NCBI RefSeq assembly: GCF_001704275.1
Contig: NZ_CP011533.1
Location: 7,316,001-7,380,000, forward strand
Origin: Streptomyces noursei ATCC 11455
Lineage (GTDB): Bacteria > Actinomycetota > Actinomycetes > Streptomycetales > Streptomycetaceae
Reading direction: 5' to 3'
DNA: 64,000 nt
Shown here: in pieces, positions 25,169-33,935 of the stretch
How the letters are laid out: every line of letters begins with the position of its first letter
Numbering within the stretch: position 1 is the first letter of the stretch
Made by a program: the position numbers and the translations under genes
The notes under the pieces: model-generated
Database searches by the model: none
Seen by the model: only the letters and a program-made list of their open reading frames with translations
What the model was told of the DNA's origin: nothing

Positions 25169-25315
25169 ATGGAGAACGCCACCATCAGCATGGACGAATT
25201 CGACCTCGACCTGGATGTGGACATCGTGGATTCGGCCACGGTCGCCGTGGACGCCCAGGAGTCGAAGCTCATGACGCAGGTGTGTCCGTCCACGTCCTGG
25301 CGCTGCGGCTGGTAA
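25169..25315 (+). CDS. lanA: Class I lanthipeptide precursor peptide
   Basis: A 48-residue acidic peptide. Residues 11-14 read FDLD, the leader box recognised by class I LanB enzymes and diagnostic of FxLD-type leaders; the leader is rich in Asp/Val. The C-terminal part MTQVCPSTSWRCGW contains Cys39 and Cys46, each preceded at three residues by a dehydratable residue (Thr36, Ser43), so two four-residue (methyl)lanthionine rings are possible; Ser41 and Thr42 remain as further dehydration sites. The ATG follows GGAGG at a short 4-nt spacing. It is directly followed by lanB and lanC genes, which gives the assignment. Leader cleavage site is not certain. Gene symbol is generic. Confidence 0.85.
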   Translation: MENATISMDEFDLDLDVDIVDSATVAVDAQESKLMTQVCPSTSWRCGW

Positions 25316-25418
25316 CGGCCGCCGAGCCACAGGCGCGGGGTGGTGCCCGGGACGTCGTCCCCGCCACCCCGCACCCTTGTCAGGTGAAGGAGCGTACGGG
25401 GATCGGGGCGGGGCCGGC

Positions 25419-28400
25419 GTGGGTGGTACGGGTGACGTTGATTTCGCATGCGGGACGGTGGTCCTGGTACGCGCAGCGGCCCTCCCGCTGCCCCCGGAGG
25501 ACGCCCCTGGGAGGCGGTCGCGGTCGTCCGACGCGGCCCCGTACGACGAGGACCGGCTGCGCCGTCGGATAGTCGAACTCGCCGCCGACCCACGGCTCAT
25601 GGAGGCGGTGGCCCTGGCCAGCGCGGGCCTGGCGGCGGAGGTCGACCGCGCCGTCGCGGGGGAGCAGCTCAGGCTCAGGTCCCTGCGCCGGATCGCGCTC
25701 TCGCTCACCAAGTACCACTCGCGGATGTCCCACCGACCCACGCCTTTCGGCCTCTTCGCGGGGGTCGGCCTCGCCGGGTTCGGCCCCGCGCCCGCGCGGG
25801 AGCCGATCGGCGGCGGGCGCCGGGTGACCCGGCCGGACGCGGCCTGGCTGGACGGCGTTCTGGAGCCGCTGCTCGACGTCCCCGCCGTGCTGGAGCGTTC
25901 GCGGCTCACGGCCAACAACCTGCATGTCGTACGGGACGGCCGGCTGGTGCTGGTCGACCACCACGACCGCCACGGCGAGCGGCAGTTGGCCGGGTCGGTG
26001 CGTCACACCAGGGTGGTCCGGCAGCTCCTGGCGGCCGCGGCGCACCCCACGCCCTATCCCCGGCTGGTGGCGGCGGCCGGGCGGGAGTTCCCGCACGCGC
26101 CACGGGGCGCGATCGAAGGCAGCATCCGGCAACTCGTCCGCGGCCACTTCCTGCTCGGCGACCTGACCCCGCCGCCCGACTGCACCGCCCCCCTCGACCA
26201 CGTATGCGACCGGCTGCGGGGAGTCGACCACCCCACGGCCCACGAACTGCACGTCCTGCGGGCCGAGTTGCGTTCCCTGGACGCCGCGCCGCCGGACGGC
26301 CGGCGCGCCCGGCTGACCGCGGTCGGTGAGCGGATGCGGGCGGTGCGGCCCGCCGCGGACGTCCTCCAGACGGACCTGGCGCCGACGGTGCGGTTGACCC
26401 TGCCGCAGGAAGTGGCCCGGGAAGCGGAACGGGCCGCGACGGTGTTGTGGCGGACCTCTCCCGTCCACCGCGGCAGTCCGCACCTGCGCGACTACCACCT
26501 GGACTTCCTGGAGCGGTACGGCACCGACCGGTCGGTGCCGGTCCTCGAACTGCTCGACGACGTCCGCGGGCTGGGGCTGCCCCGCGACTACCGTCGGCCC
26601 CCTGCGTCACCGCCCGCCGCCGGGCCCGGCACGCGCGACCTGGTGCTCGGCGAGCTGCTGATGGCCGCGGCCCGCGGCGGCGGCCGGGAAGTGGTGCTCG
26701 ACGAGGAGACCGTACGCGCCCTGGAGCAGGCGGAGCGGGGGGCCGCGCCGCCGAGCATGGAGGTGGGAGCCGAGCTGGTGACACCGGGCTGGGACGCCCT
26801 GTGCGGCGGGGACTTCCATCTGGTGCTCGCGCCCGATGCGGTCTCCCCGCTGGCCGGGGCGACCTTCAGCCGGTTCGCGCCGGTGCTCGGCCGGTCGGCC
26901 GCACAGGTCCGGGAGCTGGCGCTGCGCACCGAGCGGAGCGCACCGCAGGACGAGGTCCCCGCCTGTGTCGCCTTCCGGCCCCGGGTGATGCGGTCCGCCA
27001 ATGTGTCCGCCGTACCCCAATGGCTGTCCCATCGCATCCCGTTGGGGGTCGGACCCGCCGCGGCGGAGACGGCCCACGATCTGCGTGTGGAGCACCTGGC
27101 GGTCTGCGCGGACACCGACGGCCTCCGGCTCGTCGACACCGTGACCGGTCGAAGGGTCCGGCCGCTGTCGTACTCGATGCTGAACCCCAGCGGCCGCCAT
27201 CTTCCGTACGTGGCACGGTTCCTGCTGGAGGTCGGGCAGGAGGGGCGGTCCTTCTGCGCGCCGTGGAGCTGGGGAGGCTGGGCAGCGGCGCCCGCGCTGC
27301 CGCGGGTGCGCCACGGCCGGACCGTGCTCTCCCCGGCGCGCTGGCTGCCGGACCGCGCGCTGCGTGCCGCGGCCGACCGCGGGGACGAGGAGTGGAGCGG
27401 ACAGGTCGGGCGGTGGCGGCGGCGCTGGGACGTCCCCCGGCAGGTGCTGCTCACCAAGGCCGACCACCGCGTCGCGGTCGATCTCGACGACCCGCTGCAC
27501 CTCCTGGTGTTCCGCGACGAGACGCGGCGGGCGCCCGGGTTGACGGTGGTGGAGCGGTTCGCGGGGCCGGCGGAACGGCAGTGGTTCCGGGGCCCCGAGG
27601 GGGCCCATGCCGCCGAGTTCTTCTTCCCCGTCTTCGCCAGGCCCACCGGCGTCCGCGCCAGGCCCACCGGCCCGGACACCGCGCGCGGCACCCGGCCGGC
27701 CGGCCCCGTGGCGGCGCCGGTACCGCCCCTTTCGGGCGACGCCGCCGCGGGCCGCGGAGCGCGTGCCCATCTGCCCGGTGGCGAGTGGCTCTACGCGAAG
27801 ATCCATGTGCCGCGGGCCCGGCAGGCGGAGGTGCTGGCCCGCCACCTCGGGCCGTTGACCGATCCCGGGCTGCTGCGCAGAGCCGGCGTCGACCGCTGGT
27901 TCTTCGTCCGCTACGAGGATCCGGCCCCGCACATCCGGCTGCGCTTCCACGGCACGCCGGAGTCCCTGTGGCCGGTGCTGCTGCCCGAACTCCATGCCTG
28001 GGCGCGGGCGCGCGAGGAGGCAGGGGTCCTCGGGAAGGTGGTCCTGGACACCTACGAGCCCGAGGTCGAACGGTACGGGGGACCGGCCGCCCTCGCCCAT
28101 GCCGAGCGCTTCTTCCACGCCGACAGCGAGGCGGTCGTCGCTCTGCTGACCGGGTCCGCCGCCCGGCCGGACGATCCGACCCCGAAGGCCGCGCCGGGCA
28201 TACTCGACATCGTCACCCGCCTCGGCTCCCCGGACGAGGCGCTCGGCTGGCTCAGCAGCCCGGCGGTGCTGGCGCGCCGGGGGGACATCCCGCGGGAGCG
28301 GAAACAGGCCGTCGCCGCTCTGCTGGACTCCCGGGCCAGGCCCCGGCCGCCGGCCGCGACGGACGGCGGGGACGCGGGGTGGAGCGCCCGCGCCGCGGCG

Positions 28401-28598
28401 CTGTCCGATCTGCGCGAGGCGCTGTCCGCCGGCGCGCCGGACCCCGGGCGGCGGGCACGGATCGCCCTGAGCCTGACCCATATGCACGTGAACCGGCTGC
28501 TCGGTCCCGGTCCCGAACAGGAACTGACCGCTCAGGTGACGGCCCGTGAGGCGCTGGCGCTGTGGCTCGCCCGGAAGCGGAACAGGAACACCGGATGA
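25419..28598 (+). CDS. lanB: Full-length lantibiotic dehydratase (LanB)
   Basis: A protein of about 1059 residues. The N-terminal glutamylation (Lant_dehydr_N) domain is identified by KYHSRMSHRPTPFGLFAGVGL, with PRVMRSANVSAVPQW and a downstream LKADH-like strand region (VLLTKADHRVAVDL) in the same domain. The C-terminal SpaB_C elimination domain begins near EWLYAKIHVPRARQAEVL and includes RWFFVRYEDPAPHIRLRF. The enzyme uses glutamyl-tRNA to glutamylate Ser/Thr of the precursor and then eliminates it. The start is uncertain: GTG at 25419 is preferred, with GTG 25458 or an upstream TTG as alternatives; TVVLVRAAALPL is the first conserved stretch. The stop overlaps lanC (ATGA). Confidence 0.9.
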   Translation: MGGTGDVDFACGTVVLVRAAALPLPPEDAPGRRSRSSDAAPYDEDRLRRRIVELAADPRLMEAVALASAGLAAEVDRAVAGEQLRLRSLRRIALSLTKYHSRMSHRPTPFGLFAGVGLAGFGPAPAREPIGGGRRVTRPDAAWLDGVLEPLLDVPAVLERSRLTANNLHVVRDGRLVLVDHHDRHGERQLAGSVRHTRVVRQLLAAAAHPTPYPRLVAAAGREFPHAPRGAIEGSIRQLVRGHFLLGDLTPPPDCTAPLDHVCDRLRGVDHPTAHELHVLRAELRSLDAAPPDGRRARLTAVGERMRAVRPAADVLQTDLAPTVRLTLPQEVAREAERAATVLWRTSPVHRGSPHLRDYHLDFLERYGTDRSVPVLELLDDVRGLGLPRDYRRPPASPPAAGPGTRDLVLGELLMAAARGGGREVVLDEETVRALEQAERGAAPPSMEVGAELVTPGWDALCGGDFHLVLAPDAVSPLAGATFSRFAPVLGRSAAQVRELALRTERSAPQDEVPACVAFRPRVMRSANVSAVPQWLSHRIPLGVGPAAAETAHDLRVEHLAVCADTDGLRLVDTVTGRRVRPLSYSMLNPSGRHLPYVARFLLEVGQEGRSFCAPWSWGGWAAAPALPRVRHGRTVLSPARWLPDRALRAAADRGDEEWSGQVGRWRRRWDVPRQVLLTKADHRVAVDLDDPLHLLVFRDETRRAPGLTVVERFAGPAERQWFRGPEGAHAAEFFFPVFARPTGVRARPTGPDTARGTRPAGPVAAPVPPLSGDAAAGRGARAHLPGGEWLYAKIHVPRARQAEVLARHLGPLTDPGLLRRAGVDRWFFVRYEDPAPHIRLRFHGTPESLWPVLLPELHAWARAREEAGVLGKVVLDTYEPEVERYGGPAALAHAERFFHADSEAVVALLTGSAARPDDPTPKAAPGILDIVTRLGSPDEALGWLSSPAVLARRGDIPRERKQAVAALLDSRARPRPPAATDGGDAGWSARAAALSDLREALSAGAPDPGRRARIALSLTHMHVNRLLGPGPEQELTAQVTAREALALWLARKRNRNTG

Positions 28599-30001
28599 CG
28601 ACACCCCGCGCCCTGTGCGACGCGGCGTCGGACACCGCCCACCGCGTCGCCGAGCTGCTGAGCTCGCCGGAGCGGGTGGCCGGCGCCGCCCGTGGCGCGT
28701 TCGCCGCGCTGCCGTCCGATGTGCCGCCGCCCGCCTGGCAGCCCGCATCGCTGCTGCTGGGGTACCCCGGCATCGCGCTGCTGCACACCCGGTGCGCCCG
28801 GGACGACGCACGGTACGCGGCGATCGGGCACGCCCATCTCGCGGCCGCCGTGGCGGCGACCACCGACGCCGGCCCGGCCGCGGTCGGTGATCTGCTGCTG
28901 CCCGCACGGCTCCATGCGCACGCCCACGGCGGGTACACCCGGCTGCTGGCGCGCTCCGCCGAGGTGCACGCCGCATACGTCGGGGCGCGCGTCGCCCGGC
29001 TCGTGACGCGGCGGCAGGAGCACGGCCCGGGACTGGCGTACGGCGATTACGACGTGATCTCGGGCCTGGCGGGACAGGCACGCGGCCTGTTGGCGGCAGC
29101 CGACGACGGCGACGAGCGGTGCGCGCAGGTGCTCCACGACGTCCTGGACTTCCTGGTCGGGATGACGCACCCCGTGCGCCCCGCGGAAGGCGACGGGAGC
29201 CAGGTGCCGGGGTGGTGGTGCGCGCCCGACCGCTATCTCCTCGCGCGCGAGCGCGCGGAGTTCCCCAGAGGCGACCTCAACGTCGGCGTCGCCCACGGGA
29301 TCTGCGGTCCGCTCGCGCTGATGTCGCTGGCGTACCGCGCCGGACACCGGGTGCCGGGCATGCGGGACGCCCTGCGCCGGATGGCTGACTGGGTGCTGGG
29401 CGTGGGCCGTGCCGACGACCGCGGGACCCAGTGGCCCGGCCGCGTCGCCGCCTGTTCGAAGGCGCCCGGGGAGCCTGCCCCGCCGCCCCCGCGACGCCGG
29501 CCGTCCGGGGCAGCGGGCGGGAGCAGCTCACCGGGATGGTGTTACGGGACATCCGGGATCGCCTGGACCCTGCAGCTGGCCGGGCAGGCGCTCGACGACC
29601 ACCGGTTGACGGCCCTGGCCCGGGACGCGGTCCGCGGCCTCGTGCACCGCCCGCGGGACGCGGTCACCGCCGTCGATCCGGGCTTCTGCCACGGCCGCGC
29701 GGGCATCCTGCACATCGTCGGTCGGATGGCCGCCGCCGGCGGGTCGACGGAGTTGTGGACGGCGGCGGACGCCCTCGCCCGGGAACTCGTGGCGGACTTC
29801 GACGCCCGAACTCCCTTCGGCTATCGCCAGGTTCTGCCGCCCTCCGGCACGTCGCGGCCCGCACCGCACCGGGTCCACCACCCGGGGCTGCTGGACGGCG
29901 CCGCCGGCATCGCCCTCGCCCTGGCCGACTACGCCGCCGCCCGCCGCGGAACCGCGCCAGTGGACACCACCGGCTGGGACGCGGCGTTCCTCATGAGCTG
30001 A
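28595..30001 (+). CDS. lanC: Lanthionine cyclase (LanC)
   Basis: A 468-residue LanC-like cyclase. The zinc ligands are present in GWCYGTSG (Cys) and FCHGRAG (Cys-His), and the alpha/alpha-barrel repeats show GYPGIALLH, VGVAHGICGPLALM and HHPGLLDGAAGIALAL. It adds precursor cysteines to dehydroalanine/dehydrobutyrine to form the rings. A Pro/Arg-rich insertion (about residues 290-310) lies just before the first zinc ligand and is longer than in classical LanC proteins of about 420 residues. It begins inside the lanB stop (ATGA), so the two proteins are made in step, and it is the last gene before a strong terminator. No transporter or leader peptidase follows. Confidence 0.92.
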   Translation: MTTPRALCDAASDTAHRVAELLSSPERVAGAARGAFAALPSDVPPPAWQPASLLLGYPGIALLHTRCARDDARYAAIGHAHLAAAVAATTDAGPAAVGDLLLPARLHAHAHGGYTRLLARSAEVHAAYVGARVARLVTRRQEHGPGLAYGDYDVISGLAGQARGLLAAADDGDERCAQVLHDVLDFLVGMTHPVRPAEGDGSQVPGWWCAPDRYLLARERAEFPRGDLNVGVAHGICGPLALMSLAYRAGHRVPGMRDALRRMADWVLGVGRADDRGTQWPGRVAACSKAPGEPAPPPPRRRPSGAAGGSSSPGWCYGTSGIAWTLQLAGQALDDHRLTALARDAVRGLVHRPRDAVTAVDPGFCHGRAGILHIVGRMAAAGGSTELWTAADALARELVADFDARTPFGYRQVLPPSGTSRPAPHRVHHPGLLDGAAGIALALADYAAARRGTAPVDTTGWDAAFLMS

Positions 30002-30045
30002 GGCGTGGGCCCCGCCAGGACCTCGGTCCGGGCGGGGCCCACGCC
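30002..30045. terminator. Bidirectional terminator after lanC
   Basis: Perfect 15-bp stem GGCGTGGGCCCCGCC/GGCGGGGCCCACGCC with a 14-nt loop, between the convergent lanC and small secreted peptide genes. Confidence 0.88.
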
Positions 30046-30055
30046 GATGATTTCT

Positions 30056-30247
30056 TCAGGCGTCCTGCCTGAAAGACGGGTTGCAGATGGTGGGTGCGGC
30101 AGCGGTTGACGTCTCGTGGGCGGCGTGGGTGTGTGATGCGGAAGGTACGACGACTGTCGATGGGTGGGTCGTGGGGGGTGCTTGGTCGGCGGCCATCGCC
30201 ACCGTCGGGATAAGGGCGAGCAGACCGATAGATGCAGCACGCATCAT
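30056..30247 (-). CDS. Small secreted peptide under an iron box
   Basis: A 63-residue ORF with a clear signal peptide (MMRAASIGLLALIPTVAMA, cleavage after AMA at residue 19) and a 44-residue Thr/Pro/His/Ala-rich mature part with one Cys. A TATAAA element and a DmdR/IdeR-type iron box lie immediately upstream of the start codon, leaving room for only a few nucleotides of leader, so the mRNA may be leaderless. The ORF ends 11 bp from a strong bidirectional terminator. Three independent signals (promoter, signal peptide, terminator) argue that it is real despite its size. I recognise no family; a role in iron or haem handling is suggested only by the operator. Confidence 0.55.
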   Translation of the reverse strand: MMRAASIGLLALIPTVAMAADQAPPTTHPSTVVVPSASHTHAAHETSTAAAPTICNPSFRQDA

Positions 30248-30265
30248 GAGGTTAGCCTAACTTTA
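30247..30265. promoter_or_regulatory. DmdR1/IdeR-type iron box
   Basis: TGAGGTTAGCCTAACTTTA agrees with the 19-bp consensus TTAGGTTAGSCTAACCTAA at 16 positions and retains the perfect GTTAG-N-CTAAC core. It overlaps the -10 region (TATAAA on the minus strand) and the start codon of the small secreted peptide gene, the position expected for iron-dependent repression. Confidence 0.75.
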
Positions 30266-30407
30266 TATTGTGCCCCTGGATCCGTGCGCGCATGTGAAGC
30301 GACGGTTAATGGGGTCGAGGAATCAATGCAATACGCAAGCGACGCTACACGGGGATGTGCGGCATTGCGAAATCCAGTGCATAGGTCCTGGAGAGAACCT
30401 TTGAGGC

Positions 30408-33400
30408 TCAGCCCGTCGCCCCATTCGAGGTTTGTCGCAGCCGGTTGCTCACGCGTGTGGCCGCGCTCTCGTCGCCTAGCTCTTGGAATATGCCAAGGGC
30501 ATTTCTCCAGAGCGTTTGCGCCGTATCGAGGGAGCCCTCATCGTGCCGGATTTCCGCCAGGGCCTCCAAAGTTCGCCCGGTTTCCTCGGGATCCTGGGTG
30601 CGGCGGGCCAGGAGGAGTGCGGACTCGAAGTGCTCGGCGGCCGGCCGCAGCTGTCGTATGGCGGCTTCCGCGTTCCCCAGATGACGCAGGGCGCGGCACT
30701 CCTCGTAGCGGGCACCGATGCTGCGCGCGAGGTCAAGCGCCCGGGTGTGGTATTCGATGGCCTCGGGGAAGCGCCCCAGGTCGTGCTGGGCGGCGCCGAG
30801 GCCGATGAGTCCGTTGGCCTCGTTCTTCCGGTCACCGAGTCGCTGAAAATCGAGGAGGCAGTCCCGGTAGAGCTTTGATGCTTCCTTGGCGTTTCCGGCG
30901 AGTGCCGTAATGTCCGCGAGGTTGAACCGGGCTATCGCTTCGTCATGTGGGTTTCTGATCTCCTTGGCGATGTCGAGCGCTTCCTCGATGCACCGTCGAG
31001 CGAATGGGATATTTCCCATGCGTAAATGGAGATCGCCCAGGTTGTTCTTCGTTTTGCCGACGGTCCTCGTATCGCCGGCTCGCTGGGATTCGTCAATGGC
31101 TTCCAGGAAACGCTCCTGGGCCTTTTGGTACTCACCCAGGTGCAGCAGGGCGATGGCGATGTTGTTCATGTACTTGGCACGGTTCGCGGCGTTTCCGGAT
31201 TCATTCTGTACGGCCAGCGCCTGCAAGTAGAAGTCCAGGGCGGTCCGGTACTTTCCGCGATTCCAGTCGAGCACGCCGAGCGCGCGCAGCGCCTCGCTCT
31301 CCGCGTCCGGATCGCCCAGGGCGCGGGCCAGTTCCAGTGCGCGGTGGCAGGCTTCCTCGGCCTGCGGGTAGTGGCCGGTCTGTGCGTGCGCGCCGCCCAG
31401 ATCCAGCAGGGCGAGGCAGAGCGCGCGCTGGTCACCGGTGCGCTGCCAGTGGCTGACGGCGTGTCCGTGCAGCCGGTCGGCGTGTGTCCAGTGGCATTCG
31501 GTGTCGAGGAAGCCGGCCAGTATGTGACAGAGCTGGGCGGCGCGCCCGGGGGAGCTGTGAACGCGGTTGTAGTGCTCTGTGGTGAGGAGGTTGGCGCGTT
31601 CGAGGCTCAGCCAGGACCGGGCGTCATCGACATCCCTGAAGGGCGGCAAGGGCCAAGGGCCTGGGGCGACTTCATGGGCCAGGCGCAGCCGCTGAGGGTA
31701 GATCAGGGCGTCGGCCCGTGACGCGGTGCACAGATAGAAATCGGTTAATCGGCTGAGGGCATTACATCGCTCGGCGTCGTCATCCTCGGAGTTGACCAGG
31801 GCACGCGCGTACTCGCCCAGAAGATCATGGAATCGATACCGGTGAGGGGCGGGTTCCTGCAGCAGGTGGCACTGTAGTAAGTCTTCGAGGAGTCGCTCGG
31901 TGGCCTCCAGTGACCGGTTCAGCAGGGCGGCAGCCGCGTATGGTCCGAACTCCGATCCCAAATGCAGACCGAGAAGGCGGAATGCGGACCGCTGGCCGGG
32001 CGTCAGCGTGTGATACGAGATTTCGAATGCAGGGCCTATTTCGCGGAAGCCGTCCCGGATTTCTCCCAGCCGTCCCGAACCGCGTGTGAGGCGCTCGCGG
32101 AGGGTGGCCAGCGTCCATGACGGGTGGGCGCTGAAGCGGTTGGCGACCAGCTCGATCGCCAGCGGCAAATGCCCGCAAAGATGGACGATTTGTTCGACTT
32201 CTCTGATGTCCTGGCTGCGGTGCTCCCCGGCGAACTGCAGAAAGAGCGCAGTCGCGTCCTGTGGCGGCAGTACGTCCAGAGCCAGGGAGTGGGCGCCGGG
32301 CAGGCCGGCCAGGTGCCATCGGCTCGTGACGATCGCCAGACTGGGGGAGTCGCTGGGGAGGAGGGGGATGACCTGGGAGGGTGAGGCGGCATCGTCCAGG
32401 ACGAGGATCACGCGCCGGCGCGCCAGCATGGTGCGCCACAGCGCGGTGCGTTCCTCGACGTCGGCGGGGATGGCGTCGGCGGGAACGCCCAGCAGCCGCA
32501 GCAGCATGGCGAGCGCCTGGCCGGCTTCCAGCGGTTCCTGTACGCGCGCGTGGGCGCGGAGATCGAGATAGAGCTGCCCGTCGGGGAACCGGTCGCCCAT
32601 GTGTCGCGCGGCATTGATCGCCAGCGCCGTCTTGCCGATCCCCGCCATCCCGGAGATCGATTCCAGGGTGACCACCGACCCGTGGTCGGCAACCGCTTCG
32701 ACGGTCTGGCTCAGCCGCCGTAGCTCCGCATGCCGTCCGATGAGAGCGGACTGCCGGGGAAGGTTGTGCGGTGCGGGCATCGCTACGGGCGGCACGGCGC
32801 CGGAGGGGGCCGCGGCGGACCAGGTGGCCGCGAGGGCGCCGGCGGGCGTGGCGGATGCGAGAGGCATGGCGGGCCCCGTAGCCCCGGTGGATCCGGCGGA
32901 CTCGGCGCTCCCGGGAAGCAGGTCCTGCACCGGCGCGCGCCGGAGGATGCGCTGATGGATGTGCGCCAGTTCCTCACCCGGCTCCGTGCCCAATTCGGCG
33001 CGCAGTCGGCGTAAGGCGACCTGGTAGGCGCGGAGGGCGTCGGCGTGTCGTCCGCATCCGTAGTAGGCGACCATGAGGTGACCGATCAGCGTTTCGTCGT
33101 CGGGGTGCTGGTCCACCAGGTCGGCCAAGTCCCCGACGACGTCGGCGAAACGGTGCAACCGCAGTTCGAGGGCGATCCGGGAGGACGTGACACCAAGGCG
33201 CCGCTGGGCGAGCTTCCTCCGTGTGCGCTCGGGCCACAGCCCGGGTAGCCCGGCGAGCGCGTCGCCGCGCCAGAGATCGTCGGCCTGGTGCAGGAGGTCG
33301 ATGGCGGCTTCGGTGTCCCCGCGGTCCGCTGTGGAGCGGGCCTCGGAGGTCAGGTGCTGGAAGCGGTGCCAGTCGATCGAGTCCGCGTCCATGCGCAGCG

Positions 33401-33677
33401 CGTAGGTGTGCGCGTGATGTGAGATACGTGGCATGTCGGGTCCGGCGCCGTACTCGCGCAGCGCCTTGCGGATGCGCGACACGTAAACCTGCACGTTCTT
33501 ACGGTCGTTGGCCGGCGGGTCGCCCTCCCAGAGGCGGCCGACGAGCGCATCCAGCGAGACCGGACGGCCGGCTTCCAGAGCGAGTGAGGCCAGGACCAGA
33601 CGTTCTTTGTCCGAACCGAGGCCGAAACGGCGACTTTGTGCCACGAGTCCGACCGGGCCGAGCACTTGGATTTCCAC
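30408..33677 (-). CDS. AfsR-like SARP/NB-ARC/TPR transcriptional regulator with TTA codons
   Basis: A 1089-residue regulator. Residues 1-95 form the OmpR-type winged helix of SARPs (VEIQVLGPVGLVA...LWEGDPPANDRKNVQVYVSRIRKAL), about 97-245 the BTAD domain (DSIDWHRFQHLTSEAR, LRAELGTEPGEELAHIHQRIL), followed by a Pro/Ala linker, an NB-ARC ATPase (Walker A GMAGIGKTAL, Walker B VILVLDDA) and C-terminal TPRs from about residue 780. The layout is that of AfsR. The GTG at 33677 has GGGGGGAGG upstream. At least three Leu codons are TTA (31023-31025, 31878-31880, 33012-33014), so translation should depend on the bldA tRNA. It is divergent from another STAND protein. Target genes are unknown; the nearby lanthipeptide locus is a candidate. 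Confidence 0.93.
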   Translation of the reverse strand: MEIQVLGPVGLVAQSRRFGLGSDKERLVLASLALEAGRPVSLDALVGRLWEGDPPANDRKNVQVYVSRIRKALREYGAGPDMPRISHHAHTYALRMDADSIDWHRFQHLTSEARSTADRGDTEAAIDLLHQADDLWRGDALAGLPGLWPERTRRKLAQRRLGVTSSRIALELRLHRFADVVGDLADLVDQHPDDETLIGHLMVAYYGCGRHADALRAYQVALRRLRAELGTEPGEELAHIHQRILRRAPVQDLLPGSAESAGSTGATGPAMPLASATPAGALAATWSAAAPSGAVPPVAMPAPHNLPRQSALIGRHAELRRLSQTVEAVADHGSVVTLESISGMAGIGKTALAINAARHMGDRFPDGQLYLDLRAHARVQEPLEAGQALAMLLRLLGVPADAIPADVEERTALWRTMLARRRVILVLDDAASPSQVIPLLPSDSPSLAIVTSRWHLAGLPGAHSLALDVLPPQDATALFLQFAGEHRSQDIREVEQIVHLCGHLPLAIELVANRFSAHPSWTLATLRERLTRGSGRLGEIRDGFREIGPAFEISYHTLTPGQRSAFRLLGLHLGSEFGPYAAAALLNRSLEATERLLEDLLQCHLLQEPAPHRYRFHDLLGEYARALVNSEDDDAERCNALSRLTDFYLCTASRADALIYPQRLRLAHEVAPGPWPLPPFRDVDDARSWLSLERANLLTTEHYNRVHSSPGRAAQLCHILAGFLDTECHWTHADRLHGHAVSHWQRTGDQRALCLALLDLGGAHAQTGHYPQAEEACHRALELARALGDPDAESEALRALGVLDWNRGKYRTALDFYLQALAVQNESGNAANRAKYMNNIAIALLHLGEYQKAQERFLEAIDESQRAGDTRTVGKTKNNLGDLHLRMGNIPFARRCIEEALDIAKEIRNPHDEAIARFNLADITALAGNAKEASKLYRDCLLDFQRLGDRKNEANGLIGLGAAQHDLGRFPEAIEYHTRALDLARSIGARYEECRALRHLGNAEAAIRQLRPAAEHFESALLLARRTQDPEETGRTLEALAEIRHDEGSLDTAQTLWRNALGIFQELGDESAATRVSNRLRQTSNGATG

Positions 33678-33935
33678 CAGCGCCTCCCCCCGACAGCGCA
33701 CACCCCGCCGATAGCGACTATGACAGGGGTCACAAAAGAGGGGCCAGAGGGCCTGGCGCAATGGCCGAATTCCTATGCCATCGCCCTATGTCAGGGTCTC
33801 TGTGCCGTGCTTGATGGGTAGTTCCCCTCCGATCAATATGCGACCGATCGCCCATCCGTGACCGATCTGTGAGTGAGTCGGTCCACTTTTGGCGCAGAGG
33901 TGATCGGTAGTGGGGTTGGTGGAACAGGGGGGCGG

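Noticed and set aside
29160..29185. Possible fourth copy of the TTCGCAC palindrome inside lanC (CACCCCGTGCG)
   Set aside because: Only the central part matches and the arms are absent; coding sequence explains it.
25419..30001. Thiopeptide or linaridin locus
   Set aside because: The dehydratase is a single full-length LanB fused to its SpaB_C domain and a true LanC with all zinc ligands is present; no YcaO, cycloaddition enzyme or LinH-type protein is found.
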